A stretch of DNA of 64,000 nucleotides from Muricauda sp. SCSIO 64092 (GTDB taxonomy: Bacteria; Bacteroidota; Bacteroidia; Flavobacteriales; Flavobacteriaceae): positions 2,790,001 through 2,854,000 of the forward strand of contig NZ_CP095413.1 in the NCBI RefSeq assembly GCF_023016285.1. The letters run 5' to 3'. The translations under genes and the position numbers were made by a program. Numbering within the stretch: position 1 is the stretch's first letter; each line of letters opens with the position of its first letter. Below are positions 8,292 to 17,741 of the stretch, piece by piece. The notes beneath the pieces were generated by a model that made no database searches, was not told the DNA's origin, and worked only from the letters and a program-made list of their open reading frames with translations.

Positions 8292-9188
8292 ATGGAATCC
8301 CAAGATACCACTTTCAACTATAAGATTATACTTGCGGCATTGGTGGCGGTAATTATTGCAATCCTTATTGCGTTCTATTATAGCTATGCCCAGTCCCAGA
8401 ATGAGTTGGGATATCTGGAGGATGAAAAAAAGCTTTTGGTGAAGGATTTGACCTTGATGAAGGCAGAGGTGGACCGACTCTCTGGATTGAATGAAGTCAA
8501 TGATATTGAACTACAGACCTCAAAATTTCGGATACAGCAATTATTGGATTCCGTTGGACAATTGAACTTTAACGTTATAAAGCTAAAAGAGGACCGAAAG
8601 GCATTACGGGTCTTGGAAGCTAGATTTGACAGTTTAAAATTGAAGAACAACTTTCTTCGTTACAACAACTCCCTGCTGACCCAGAAATATGAACGTACCA
8701 TTAGGCAGATTGAGGAACTCCGTGGTAAGACCAGTACATTGGCACAGGCAGAGGCGCTGGCCAGGCAAAAGAACCAGGAATTGGCCAAGGAACTCAAGAT
8801 AAAGAGCTATCTTAAAATGGAGAACTCCGAAGGAAGTGGTTTTCGACTTCGTGCGGGGAGGCCTTTAAAGACCAACAAAGCGGATGTCATTGAAAAACTA
8901 AGGGGATGCGCCACCATACAGGGCAATCCAAATGAGACCAACGAAATAAAGGTCATTTACCTTCAGTTTTTGAATCCGGATATGGCCGTGATCGAAGATA
9001 ATGCCAATGTGGTTTCGGTTGGAGGGAATACCTACAGCAAAAGGGTTGAGGTGGTCTATTTGGGAAAAGAGGTCAGTTTTTGTGATGCGATTACCGTGCC
9101 GGAAGGGTCGCTTGAACCAGGAATCTATACCTTGAACATTTTTGAGGACCAACGCCTCCTTTCCTCTTCCGAATTTCAGTTGAAATAA
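8292..9188 (+). CDS. Membrane-anchored coiled-coil protein of unknown function
   Basis: 298 aa. One transmembrane helix lies at about residues 11-32 (IILAALVAVIIAILIAFYYSY) with a short cytosolic N-terminus. A long charged coiled coil spans about 38-175, and a compact beta-rich domain covers about 180-298. The layout (anchor, coil, periplasmic globular domain) suggests a structural or envelope-spacing role. I do not recognise a named family. It is divergent from comF with 38 bp between the start codons. Confidence 0.7.
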   Translation: MESQDTTFNYKIILAALVAVIIAILIAFYYSYAQSQNELGYLEDEKKLLVKDLTLMKAEVDRLSGLNEVNDIELQTSKFRIQQLLDSVGQLNFNVIKLKEDRKALRVLEARFDSLKLKNNFLRYNNSLLTQKYERTIRQIEELRGKTSTLAQAEALARQKNQELAKELKIKSYLKMENSEGSGFRLRAGRPLKTNKADVIEKLRGCATIQGNPNETNEIKVIYLQFLNPDMAVIEDNANVVSVGGNTYSKRVEVVYLGKEVSFCDAITVPEGSLEPGIYTLNIFEDQRLLSSSEFQLK

Positions 9189-9308
9189 CAGGTTCTCTGA
9201 ACGCTGGGTGCGCCGTTCAAAGGATAAAGGAACAGTGTAGTGGTGGTGTGTGGAAACCACAATTTTAAGCTCCTGATTTTTTTCGTTTTTAGATTTACCC
9301 TATTGTTT

Positions 9309-9316
9309 TACTTTTG
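9309..9316 (+). promoter_or_regulatory. Predicted -7 promoter box (TACTTTTG) of glyS
   Basis: It matches the Bacteroidota TAnnTTTG consensus exactly and sits 5 nt before the glyS ATG, so transcription should begin at or next to the start codon. Confidence 0.5.
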
Positions 9317-9321
9317 CCCCT

Positions 9322-10863
9322 ATGGCAAATCACGAAGACATTTTTAAAAAGGTCATCTCCCATGCAAAGGAGTATGGCTATATATTCCAATCCAGTGAAA
9401 TTTATGATGGTCTGAGCGCCGTTTATGATTACGGTCAAAATGGGGCAGAGCTCAAAAAGAACATTCGGGAATATTGGTGGCAGGCCATGGTGCAGCTCAA
9501 TGACAACATCGTTGGAATCGATGCCGCTATTTTTATGCATCCCACCACCTGGAAGGCCTCAGGTCACGTAGATGCCTTTAACGATCCCTTGATAGACAAC
9601 AAGGATTCCAAAAAAAGATACCGTGCCGATGTATTGGTGGAGGACCATGTTGCCAAAATTGAAGCCAAAATCGATAAGGAAGTCATCAAAGCGGCCAAAC
9701 GTTTTGGGGATGCCTTTGATAAGCAGCAGTTCCTTGCGACCAACCCACGTGTTTTGGGCTATCAGGAAAAAGCAGGGAACATTCTAAAACGACTTGGGAA
9801 GTCGTTGGAAAATGAGGATTTGGCCGATGTAAAAGCCTTGATTGAAGAATTGGGGATTGTCTGTCCGCTTTCGGGTTCCAAAAACTGGACGGATGTGAAG
9901 CAGTTCAATTTGATGTTCGGCACCAAATTGGGCTCCACCGCCGATAGTGCCATGGATTTATACCTACGTCCAGAAACGGCCCAGGGGATTTTTGTGAACT
10001 TTTTGAACGTGCAGAAAACCGGTCGCATGAAGATTCCCTTTGGCATTGCCCAAACGGGAAAAGCTTTTCGAAATGAAATCGTGGCCCGCCAATTTATTTT
10101 CCGGATGCGCGAGTTTGAACAGATGGAGATGCAATACTTCATCAAACCGGGCACCCAAAAGGAATGGTACGAAACCTGGAAGGAAAAACGAATGAAGTGG
10201 CACCTTTCTTTGGGCATGGGGGCCGATAATTACCGCTTCCATGACCATGAAAAATTGGCGCATTACGCGGATGCTGCCGCCGATATTGAATTTAAGTTCC
10301 CTTTTGGATTCAAGGAATTGGAAGGTATTCACTCCCGTACGGACTTTGATTTGGCCAACCATGAAAAATACTCCGGCAAAAAACTCCAATATTTTGACCC
10401 GGAGGAAAACAAGAGCTATGTGCCCTACGTGTTGGAAACGTCCATAGGTTTGGATCGTATGTTCTTGGCCGTATTCTCCAATTCGTTACAGGAAGAGGAA
10501 TTGGAAAACAATACCACTCGGACCGTATTGAAACTGCCAGCGGTATTGGCCCCGACCAAGGCTGCCATTTTACCCTTGTTAAAACGTGATGGCCTTCCGG
10601 AAGTGGCCCAAAAATTGGTCGACGACCTAAAATGGGACTTTACTATAGCCTATGACGAAAAGGATGCCGTTGGGCGTCGTTACCGCCGTCAGGATGCAGC
10701 AGGAACACCCTTCTGCATTACCGTGGACCACCAGACTTTGGAAGATGACACCGTGACCATTCGCCATCGCGATACCATGGAACAGCAACGGGTCGCTATC
10801 TCGGCAGTTAAAGGGATCATCGCCAAGGAAGTGGACATGAAGGAGTGGTTGCAGCGGATTTGA
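9322..10863 (+). CDS. glyS: Glycine--tRNA ligase, homodimeric type
   Basis: 513 aa class II synthetase that charges tRNA-Gly. Motif 2 is seen in the segment FRNEIVARQFIFRMREFEQMEMQ, and motif 3 in SIGLDRMFLAVF. The C-terminal anticodon-binding domain follows from about residue 400 (LPAVLAPTKAAILPL). It is the eukaryote-like alpha2 form (one polypeptide), as usual in Bacteroidota, not the alpha2-beta2 form. The gene appears monocistronic with an adjacent promoter box and a hairpin at the end. Confidence 0.95.
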   Translation: MANHEDIFKKVISHAKEYGYIFQSSEIYDGLSAVYDYGQNGAELKKNIREYWWQAMVQLNDNIVGIDAAIFMHPTTWKASGHVDAFNDPLIDNKDSKKRYRADVLVEDHVAKIEAKIDKEVIKAAKRFGDAFDKQQFLATNPRVLGYQEKAGNILKRLGKSLENEDLADVKALIEELGIVCPLSGSKNWTDVKQFNLMFGTKLGSTADSAMDLYLRPETAQGIFVNFLNVQKTGRMKIPFGIAQTGKAFRNEIVARQFIFRMREFEQMEMQYFIKPGTQKEWYETWKEKRMKWHLSLGMGADNYRFHDHEKLAHYADAAADIEFKFPFGFKELEGIHSRTDFDLANHEKYSGKKLQYFDPEENKSYVPYVLETSIGLDRMFLAVFSNSLQEEELENNTTRTVLKLPAVLAPTKAAILPLLKRDGLPEVAQKLVDDLKWDFTIAYDEKDAVGRRYRRQDAAGTPFCITVDHQTLEDDTVTIRHRDTMEQQRVAISAVKGIIAKEVDMKEWLQRI

Positions 10864-10876
10864 CCTAAGCTTTCCC

Positions 10877-10899
10877 AAAGCACATTTGGAGTGTTTTTT
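10877..10899. terminator. Probable bidirectional terminator after glyS
   Basis: AAAGCAC pairs with GTGTTTT across a 7-nt loop and is followed by a T run. It lies between the convergent glyS and DUF1905 genes. Confidence 0.4.
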
Positions 10900-11197
10900 A
10901 GACCCAAATGGCCATTTCAAATTCCCTGTCGATTTCAAGATTCGATTTTGTTCTAATTTCGGCCTTAATGGGCAGTAAATAGGTTTCCATTTTGGTATCG
11001 AACCAAATGGCAGTGTCCCATTGGAGCTCCCCGATTTGTGCAATCGCCTTCATTCTTCCCCAACCTTCTTCCTGCCATTTCAAATGCTCCCGGATTTCTT
11101 TGGACATATCTTTAGGGAGGGAGACAAAATACCAACCTCCTGGCGGAGCGTGTTGCCACATTTTGGTTACAAAGGTGTAGTTGATCTTGCCGTCCAT
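10898..11197 (-). CDS. DUF1905 family protein
   Basis: 99 aa. The sequence follows the DUF1905 pattern: a strand, HAPPGGWYFVSLPKD, a WGRMKAIAQIG segment, WDTAIWFDTKMETYLLPIKAEIR, and a charged end. These are small cytosolic beta-barrel proteins of unknown function, often seen alone or fused to a YdeI/OmpD-associated domain, which is absent here. ATG at 11195-11197. No operon partner is obvious. Confidence 0.8.
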   Translation of the reverse strand: MDGKINYTFVTKMWQHAPPGGWYFVSLPKDMSKEIREHLKWQEEGWGRMKAIAQIGELQWDTAIWFDTKMETYLLPIKAEIRTKSNLEIDREFEMAIWV

Positions 11198-11295
11198 CTG
11201 TAGTGCATTTTAATCCTGCCTTTGACAGCAACCCTTAATTGGTGGGTGTTCCCTGGGTGTGTCGAAGCTAGTGCTGCAGTGAAAATACACTGTTT

Positions 11296-11751
11296 TTATT
11301 CGCTTTTCAAACCCGCTGTTTTGAAATGGGCAATAAAGCTTAAAATGATGGCCGAACCTGAAACCAGGGTCATCACCGTTCCCGGCACAAAACGCACGTA
11401 TCCTCCCAAATCCATAAAAAGAAAATACCCCAAATCTGCCAATCCACCGACCAAGGCTGCCAAAAAGATGGCATTTTTACTCCCTTTCCAAACATAAAAG
11501 CAACAGATGAGGGTGGTGAGTCCAATCCAAAGAAGATTAAACCCGTGTTGACCAATTACCGCTCCGGCGGCATCCGGGTAATTTAGTTGTAGTACACTGG
11601 GATCGACCTTATCGGCGATACCACCAATTGCTCCGGCAATATCCCCACTAAGGATAAACTTGTCCGTCATAACCCCTGCAAAAATGTGTACGGCTCCCCA
11701 GATAAACCATAGGACTGCCGATATTTTTAAAAGAATGCTGGTTGTTTTCAT
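11296..11751 (-). CDS. Four-helix integral membrane protein, unknown function
   Basis: 151 aa with four predicted transmembrane helices: about residues 8-27 (ISAVLWFIWGAVHIFAGVM), 72-90 (FNLLWIGLTTLICCFYVW), 94-112 (NAIFLAALVGGLADLGYFLF) and 121-141 (VPGTVMTLVSGSAIILSFIA). A short loop after helix 1 is Gly/Asp rich. It resembles small DoxX/DUF-type inner-membrane proteins, but I cannot name the family. It lies 87 bp downstream of the Crp-like regulator on the same strand and may be its target. Confidence 0.7.
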   Translation of the reverse strand: MKTTSILLKISAVLWFIWGAVHIFAGVMTDKFILSGDIAGAIGGIADKVDPSVLQLNYPDAAGAVIGQHGFNLLWIGLTTLICCFYVWKGSKNAIFLAALVGGLADLGYFLFMDLGGYVRFVPGTVMTLVSGSAIILSFIAHFKTAGLKSE

Positions 11752-11838
11752 TATCCAAACGTGATTTCGTTACGCCTTGACTATTGGGCACAAAGTTTAT
11801 GGGCCCATAAACACCATGCATTACGATTTCATAAGAAA

Positions 11839-12315
11839 TTAGGTATTTCTATTCTTATGTCGTTTGTTTTTTGCGGCGCTTAATGTTTCCGGGGTGACAC
11901 CAAGATATGAGGCGATCATCCGTTGGGGCACTCGTTGGACGATACTGGGGTAGGTATGTACAAAATGTTCATACCGTTCAATTGCATTTGAACTGATGAG
12001 CATTAGGATCCTATTTTGAAGCACATGGAGTCTTTTGGTCAACGCTGCGATATTTTCCTTTTCCCTTTCCAAATCTTTGGGTAAAACGGTGACGATGGAG
12101 TCTTCGAGGGCATCAATAAATAAAACCGATGGAATTTTGGGATCGTTGGTGTCCGCAATGACCCAATTTTCTGGCGCGAACATGAAAATGTTTTCCCTAC
12201 CATTTTTATCAATGGAATAGCTTCGGAGCAAACCGGATTTAACGTGGTAAACCTTGGTATGCAACTCACCACTGCGTTGTAGAATCTCCCCTTTTTTGAC
12301 CTTTATTTCCTTCAA
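11839..12315 (-). CDS. Crp/Fnr-family transcriptional regulator, start uncertain or lost
   Basis: 158 aa from a TTG at 12313-12315. A cyclic-nucleotide-binding-like beta roll spans about 1-90 (KKGEILQRSGELHTKVYHVKSG start) and the dimer helix about 90-115. The C-terminal HTH is short (MIASYLGVTPETLSAAKNKR). The effector is not predictable; no cAMP-specific Arg/Ser pair is evident. Upstream the frame stays open for 23 codons reading PLFVNFKRINDWICYPATPN, which looks like genuine family N-terminus. However, it has no ATG, GTG or TTG before a TAG at 12385-12387, so the native start seems to have been lost at the edge of the accessory stretch. Confidence 0.75.
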   Translation of the reverse strand: MKEIKVKKGEILQRSGELHTKVYHVKSGLLRSYSIDKNGRENIFMFAPENWVIADTNDPKIPSVLFIDALEDSIVTVLPKDLEREKENIAALTKRLHVLQNRILMLISSNAIERYEHFVHTYPSIVQRVPQRMIASYLGVTPETLSAAKNKRHKNRNT

Positions 12316-12437
12316 ACCAATAGGATTGGGTGTCGCAGGATAGCAAATCCAGTCGTTTATGCGCTTGAAGTTAACGAAAAGTGGCTATTTGCTGACCCGT
12401 TAGACGGATAAATCAATGGCTCTTGTTGTGTTTAGTT

Positions 12438-12836
12438 TTACTCCCCAAGCATTTTTTTCATTTTCAGAAACTTACTGCTAAAGATACTAAGTCCTTCTTC
12501 ACTTTTCACTTTGAAATAGGCATGTGAGATTAAGCGAAACATAAAATATATGATGGCAATAATCCAATTCGATTTAATAAAGATTAAACCAATAGCAATC
12601 ACTATCCCAATAATGTTAAGGAACTGAGCGAAGTATTTCAAACGCTTCACGTAATCAGACTTTACTTGGAACCACTCATCATTATTTAGGGTCCCGATAA
12701 TTCCAAAATTATTTGGAAAATGTTTTCTTTTCAATTCAAAACCAGTTGGTTTTATAAGTCCTTCGTAATGTCCATTTGATACAAGTGAGTGAAGAATCGC
12801 AATATTTTTAAGGGTTTTAGGTATGGAGTGCGTCAT
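12438..12836 (-). CDS. Small integral membrane protein, unknown
   Basis: 132 aa from the ATG at 12834-12836, chosen because it overlaps the upstream gene's TGA (ATGA), indicating coupled translation; a longer frame to 12884 exists. A soluble N-terminal 70 residues is followed by two helices, about FLNIIGIVIAIGLIFI and NWIIAIIYFMFRLISHAYF, then a basic tail. No known family is recognised. It is AT-rich relative to genes left of 12.4 kb. Confidence 0.65.
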   Translation of the reverse strand: MTHSIPKTLKNIAILHSLVSNGHYEGLIKPTGFELKRKHFPNNFGIIGTLNNDEWFQVKSDYVKRLKYFAQFLNIIGIVIAIGLIFIKSNWIIAIIYFMFRLISHAYFKVKSEEGLSIFSSKFLKMKKMLGE

Positions 12837-13174
12837 TTTTCCAATAGTCTCGTAATTTCCCTTTTGTTTGGCATCCATAACCACATTCCGATAATTCCTA
12901 AAAACAAAATCAAGAATGTATTGTTTGCCTTGGTTTTCTTTTGAATTGGCATTCTAGTCCAATTGAACCAAATGAAAATCCCTGAAATAATTAGACTAAG
13001 TGTCCAAATTATCCAATTTACCTTGTATTCAAAGTCCAGTTTATTCCACAATTTGGAATTCGTGAAAATTACAAACAAGTATCCTATTTGAATTATTGTA
13101 AGTACAATTAAAAGAATCCGCATTTTTTTTAAATCCGATTTCAGTTTTTTTGGATCTTGCACTAATATGCTCAT
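12833..13174 (-). CDS. Small integral membrane protein, unknown
   Basis: 113 aa with about three hydrophobic helices (ILLIVLTIIQIGYLFVIFT, VNWIIWTLSLIISGIFIWF and NTFLILFLGIIGMWLW) and a positively charged N-terminus. It forms a two-gene unit with the downstream membrane protein through a 4-bp stop/start overlap. The family is not recognised. Both genes sit in the AT-rich accessory region and probably arrived together. Confidence 0.65.
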   Translation of the reverse strand: MSILVQDPKKLKSDLKKMRILLIVLTIIQIGYLFVIFTNSKLWNKLDFEYKVNWIIWTLSLIISGIFIWFNWTRMPIQKKTKANNTFLILFLGIIGMWLWMPNKREITRLLEK

Positions 13175-13508
13175 CTAATATTGCACAGCCCAATTGGTGA
13201 AGCCTAAAATTACATACAACGTCGTGCTATATGAAGTCCAGCGAATTTTAAGGAAATATAGCAAAATCCATTCAACAATGTTATGCGAGTAAATTTTTTA
13301 AATAATCTCTTAAAATTATTCTTCAAGGGGTCCACACTAACGGACGTTTCCTTGAGAATTTTACGGTGTTGAGAATAAAATTTGTTGACCAGATTTCATA
13401 TAGCGTCCTAATATGCTGCGTAGAAAAGCTGTGGCAGCGTATTTGATGGATAGGCCCTGAGTCCTACGGCGGTTGCGATTTGGCATGGCATATTGGGTGC
13501 AGTATAAA
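13175..13508. other. Gene-free spacer carrying two copies of the island motif
   Basis: There is no credible ORF in 334 bp. It holds ACAACG..GCTATATGAAGTCCAGC at 13216-13242, whose GCTATAT pairs with ATATAGC near 13256-13262. It also holds an inverted relative (reading GACGCTATATGAAATCTGG on the minus strand) at 13389-13407, and an imperfect hairpin with arms AATATGCTGC/GCAGCGTATT around 13410-13445. The layout fits two recombination-type sites facing each other rather than a lost gene. Confidence 0.5.
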
Positions 13509-16500
13509 TTACTTTCTAATTATTATTGCAAAAGTCACCGGATTACTATCGTTAATGTCATAAAATCGTATAAAATATTCAGTATTTCCATTTAAAATGA
13601 TCTCAGCTCCTTCCGTATTGCTACTAGAACTGTTAACGGTTACTATTGGACGAGATGAGGTGCAAGAGGAAAATAATTGGAAACCTGCATCTGCATTAGC
13701 ATTAAAACCAACTACAATGGTATATGAACCATAATTTGTAGTTTCAAAACGATACCACATTCCCCTATTACCATCAGAACCGTAACTTATAATATTATTA
13801 ATATTCCAGTTTTGTTTATAATAAATAGTGTTTAAATGCAATTTATAGTCATCTGAAAAATCTGTATCTGAACAATTATCCCGAGGGGTACTATTTCCAA
13901 CATCCACTTGTGGGTCTCCATTATTTGAACCTTGAACATTTATCGTAAACGTATCATTCCATGTGCCCTCACTGGAGTTTATTTGAATACTGAAGACAAC
14001 CGTTGATGTTGGGTGGGAAGATGAAACCTGAAAGTCAAATGAACCTGAATTCCACTCCAAATCTCCTTGTGGCATATCGTCATATGTTCTATCATTATCA
14101 GAGATTGTAATATCTGGATCCGTTGTAGATATTATGGCCTCGATATTTGTTGCCGTAGCATTACCGTAATTTTCAAGTCTAATATCAAAATCAATGTCCT
14201 CACCAGCTTCTATAATTCCATTATTGTTGTTATCATTCTGTATGTCAAAGTCATAAAATCTTAAATTCGGTTGTCCAGTATTATTATTTATTCCATTTCC
14301 ATTAATTGAAAGTGTGCCATTTCCACCATCTGCATTATGGTTTACCGTAACAGTACCACTATAAGATTGTACGTTGGTTGGTTGGAATGTAACTATAACA
14401 TTTTGCGAACTTCCGGCATTTATATTTCCTGAATTCCAATTTGTTGAATAAACTCCACTTGGAAAGCTAATACTGGAAACATTAAAGATTTGATCCCCAG
14501 TATTTGATACAGTAAATGTTCGTTGGCTTGTTGTGCCAATTTCTGTGTCGGGAAAATTCAGGTCACCACTAATTGAAATAGTGGAAGAAGAATAATTTAC
14601 ACCGGTGCCCGTGACCTGGATTGAACTATTTGAACCGTTGGCATTATCTGCAGTGCTATCTACCGTAATGACTCCATTATAGGTCTGTTCTTGTGTGGGA
14701 GTAAATTGGATTTGAACATTAATATAACCATCCGGTTGGATTGTTGTACTCTGTCCATTTACTATTGAAAAGACACTATTTGAAGAAGTAATTTCCGTAA
14801 TATTAAAACTTTCATTTCCGGTATTTGATATTGTTAGAGTTTGTTGGCTTGTTGCGCCAATTTCTGTGTCGGGAAAATTCAGGTCACCACTAATTGAAAT
14901 AGTGGAAGAAGAATAATTTACACCAGTACCCGTGACCTGGATTGAACTATTTGAACCGTTGGCATTATCTGCAGTGCTATCTACCGTAATGACTCCATTA
15001 TAGGTCTGTTCTTGTGTGGGAGTGAATTGGATTTGAACATTAATATAACCATCCGGTTGGATTGTTGTACTCTGTCCATTTACTATTGAAAAGGCACTAT
15101 TTGAAGAAGTAATTTCCGTAATATTAAAACTTTCATTTCCGGTATTTGATATTGTTAGAGTTTGTTGGCTTGTTGCGCCAATTTCTGTGTCGGGAAAATT
15201 CAGGTCACCACTAATTGAAATAGTGGAAGAAGAAGAATTTACACCAGTACCCGTAACCTGGATTGAACTATTTGAACCGTTGGCATTATCTGCAGTGCTA
15301 TCTACCGTAATGACTCCATTATAGGTCTGTTCTTGTGTGGGAGTAAATTGGATTTGAACATTAATATAACCATCCGGTTGGATTGTTGTACTCTGTCCAT
15401 TTACTATTGAAAAGACACTATTTGAAGAAGTAATTTCCGTAATATTAAAACTTTCATTTCCGGTATTTAAAATAGTTAAAGTTTGAGTGCTTGAAGTATT
15501 TATTTGCACATTTTCAAAATTAATATCACCACTCAAACTAATAATGCTATTTCCTTGGGATTGTTCATTGAAAGCAATGTAAGCTTGGTCAATCACCACA
15601 CCATCAAACAAATCATAATCTATCCAAATTGAACCGTCATTACCAAAATCACTGCCCCAAGAATTTAATACGTTGAATGAGTTTAATGAATCGTTCCAAC
15701 CATAGATAACCATTGCGTGATATCCATTGGAATTACCTGACACAACATTCCAAACATCTTGATCATTAATATTACTAGGTTTAAAAAAACCTTCATATAA
15801 ATGAGCAGCAATTACTACTGGATGATTATTTGATAAGGCAAGCTTAATTTGTTGTGTATTAATATATACTGTATTCCATTCAGTAATTTTATTTTGTTGA
15901 GCACTATTGATTTGTTGTTGATTGGGCATTAAATCACAATCATTAACATAATAGTTCATATCCAATAAACTACAAACCCCTTCATCCAACAACAAATCTA
16001 GTGCGTGTGATATGTGTGAACCCGAGAAACAATCACTAACTTTTATTTGATTATAAATATATGACGGACTACATACTGAATTGAAGTTGAGATTGCCATT
16101 TGTTTCGTAATTAAGATTAAATTCATTTTTTCTAAAAAAACTTTGCATACCATAGCCCACCGCCCAAGCAGTGCAAGATCCTTGAGAACCTTGATTTCTA
16201 CTAGGTGGCATATCAAGTTCAAATTCAGGATCTAAAACCCCAGTGGTTGGGAATTGTGCCGAAGGAAAAGTATTATAATTTGAAGGATACTCCAATAAAC
16301 CGGTTCCTTCTGTTATTTGTTGAAGTTCTATTGTCCTTAAATTGTTTGAAGTATTTGAGTCGTAGTATTTGTTCTGAAAATCTTGTTTAAAACCGATTGT
16401 CGCCACTACTTGTGTTGAGTCAGCGTTAAAGGTTATAATTTTTTCAACCTCACTTTCCAATGCATTTCCATAATTAAAAGTTAAAGCATCGTTTAATTTT

Positions 16501-16658
16501 TGTGTTAAATCATCATTATCTAACCAAAAAATCAAACTTTCTGATGAAGTGACTGATATATCTGTGGTAATAGTTTCTTGTACTTCCTCGTCTTCTTTAC
16601 AACTATTTATTGCAAATTGTAGGGTAATGAATACGATTGGTAAGTAAATTTTTTTCAC
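13509..16658 (-). CDS. Secreted papain-family (C1A) cysteine protease lipoprotein with ASH-like repeats
   Basis: 1049 aa; GTG start at 16656-16658 with AGAGAGG just upstream. The signal ends at a lipobox-like NSC (Cys20). The C1A peptidase domain is at about 150-360: oxyanion Gln156, nucleophile Cys162 (QGSQGSCTAWAVG), His314 (GYHAMVIYGW) and Asn332 (LNSWGSDFG). Four choice-of-anchor D/ASH-type domains follow at about 370-800, three nearly identical with a 107-residue period. A CARDB-like domain and a C-terminal PPC-like beta domain (about 930-1049) come last. It is probably surface-anchored and degrades or processes extracellular protein. No type IX sorting tail is evident. Confidence 0.85.
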   Translation of the reverse strand: MKKIYLPIVFITLQFAINSCKEDEEVQETITTDISVTSSESLIFWLDNDDLTQKLNDALTFNYGNALESEVEKIITFNADSTQVVATIGFKQDFQNKYYDSNTSNNLRTIELQQITEGTGLLEYPSNYNTFPSAQFPTTGVLDPEFELDMPPSRNQGSQGSCTAWAVGYGMQSFFRKNEFNLNYETNGNLNFNSVCSPSYIYNQIKVSDCFSGSHISHALDLLLDEGVCSLLDMNYYVNDCDLMPNQQQINSAQQNKITEWNTVYINTQQIKLALSNNHPVVIAAHLYEGFFKPSNINDQDVWNVVSGNSNGYHAMVIYGWNDSLNSFNVLNSWGSDFGNDGSIWIDYDLFDGVVIDQAYIAFNEQSQGNSIISLSGDINFENVQINTSSTQTLTILNTGNESFNITEITSSNSVFSIVNGQSTTIQPDGYINVQIQFTPTQEQTYNGVITVDSTADNANGSNSSIQVTGTGVNSSSSTISISGDLNFPDTEIGATSQQTLTISNTGNESFNITEITSSNSAFSIVNGQSTTIQPDGYINVQIQFTPTQEQTYNGVITVDSTADNANGSNSSIQVTGTGVNYSSSTISISGDLNFPDTEIGATSQQTLTISNTGNESFNITEITSSNSVFSIVNGQSTTIQPDGYINVQIQFTPTQEQTYNGVITVDSTADNANGSNSSIQVTGTGVNYSSSTISISGDLNFPDTEIGTTSQRTFTVSNTGDQIFNVSSISFPSGVYSTNWNSGNINAGSSQNVIVTFQPTNVQSYSGTVTVNHNADGGNGTLSINGNGINNNTGQPNLRFYDFDIQNDNNNNGIIEAGEDIDFDIRLENYGNATATNIEAIISTTDPDITISDNDRTYDDMPQGDLEWNSGSFDFQVSSSHPTSTVVFSIQINSSEGTWNDTFTINVQGSNNGDPQVDVGNSTPRDNCSDTDFSDDYKLHLNTIYYKQNWNINNIISYGSDGNRGMWYRFETTNYGSYTIVVGFNANADAGFQLFSSCTSSRPIVTVNSSSSNTEGAEIILNGNTEYFIRFYDINDSNPVTFAIIIRK
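14522..15468. repeat. Tandem 321-bp near-identical repeats inside the protease gene
   Basis: Three tandem units start at 14522, 14843 and 15164, the third slightly shorter, and differ at only a few bases. Landmark GGTCACCACT recurs at 14561, 14882 and 15203, exactly 321 bp apart, encoding 107-residue ASH-like domains. The near-identity at DNA level implies recent duplication or gene conversion and makes copy number prone to change. Confidence 0.9.
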
Positions 16659-16769
16659 CTCTCTTTACTTTATATGTTCGGAATTTGGATAATTGTTTTT
16701 TGGATTTAAATTAAAACGAACATTGGGGTTTTTTGAATTGAAAAAATTAGCCTAGAAAAGAGTTGTTTT

Positions 16770-17672
16770 TTAGCTCAGTTCTTTATTTCCAGTGTTATTT
16801 GCTATTGAAGAGAGTGCTCTAAACTGCTCAGCTAAAAATCTTGAGGAGACAATGACCAGAAAACCGTAAACTGGCATCAGAATTATTTGAACAAAACCTG
16901 CTTTCATAAAACCTAGTCCAAGTTGTCCTGATAGATAATCGCCTTCACTACCCAAAATAAGTGTTGTTAATAAAGCAGTTAAAGATCCGACTATTCCTAT
17001 CCATGTACCAAGCCATTCCCCTAAAGTTTGTATCAAGTGGGAAAAAACTGGAGTTGCTACAAATTCATCGCCTTTATTGGACACAGAAATTACTCTTGAT
17101 TTTCTGTCCCACCATATTTGAAAGCTTATCCAACTTGCAAAAGCAACAATGAGCCATACAAAAAGAGATGCTATCACAAATTTGGATGGAGAATTAAAAA
17201 TACCATTATCTAGTGCTTGGTAAAAAACATACAATGGCAATATTAAATTGATGATTGCTAATGATCCATAAAGCCAACTAAAAGGGTTACGATAAAAATG
17301 TCCATTGTCAATAAAAGATAAATAAGGGTTAATGAAAGTGAAGAATTTATTGTCTATACTATTTTCTGTATACTGTTTTTCTCTAGGATGATTTACACCT
17401 TCTATACCGCTTTGGAAAAACTCTTGATAATTATTGTGATTATTGATTTTTAAATATCTATTTATAAATTCGTCAATATCTGAATGATTGTATTTTGCAC
17501 TGAATTCATTTTGTTTTTTCTCTATTGAATAGGTTATCTTAAATTTTCGTTTTCTAAGTTCGGCATTAGCAATTAGCACTATTCTTGGATCATATTTATG
17601 CCATAAATCGATGATTTTAATTAAGTCAGCACTTTTCATTTTTGAAACTTGACTTATTCTGATTGTTTTCAT
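16770..17672 (-). CDS. Multi-pass membrane protein, unknown
   Basis: 300 aa. The N-terminal 120 residues are hydrophilic and lysine-rich (RISQVSKMKSADLIKIIDLW start). About four helices follow: LYGSLAIINLILPLYVFY, FVIASLFVWLIVAFASWISF, TWIGIVGSLTALLTTLILG and FVQIILMPVYGFLVIVSS. No family is recognised. It is a single gene with spacers of more than 65 bp on both sides, AT-rich like its island neighbours. Confidence 0.65.
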   Translation of the reverse strand: MKTIRISQVSKMKSADLIKIIDLWHKYDPRIVLIANAELRKRKFKITYSIEKKQNEFSAKYNHSDIDEFINRYLKINNHNNYQEFFQSGIEGVNHPREKQYTENSIDNKFFTFINPYLSFIDNGHFYRNPFSWLYGSLAIINLILPLYVFYQALDNGIFNSPSKFVIASLFVWLIVAFASWISFQIWWDRKSRVISVSNKGDEFVATPVFSHLIQTLGEWLGTWIGIVGSLTALLTTLILGSEGDYLSGQLGLGFMKAGFVQIILMPVYGFLVIVSSRFLAEQFRALSSIANNTGNKELS

Positions 17673-17741
17673 TTTTGATTTTTTATAGGTTTACCTACTC
17701 CAAAATTCTGTTGGCTTTTCGATTTATTTCCAACATCAACT

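Noticed and set aside
14522..15468. CRISPR array
   Set aside because: Period is 321 bp, fully coding, with no short repeats and unique spacers.
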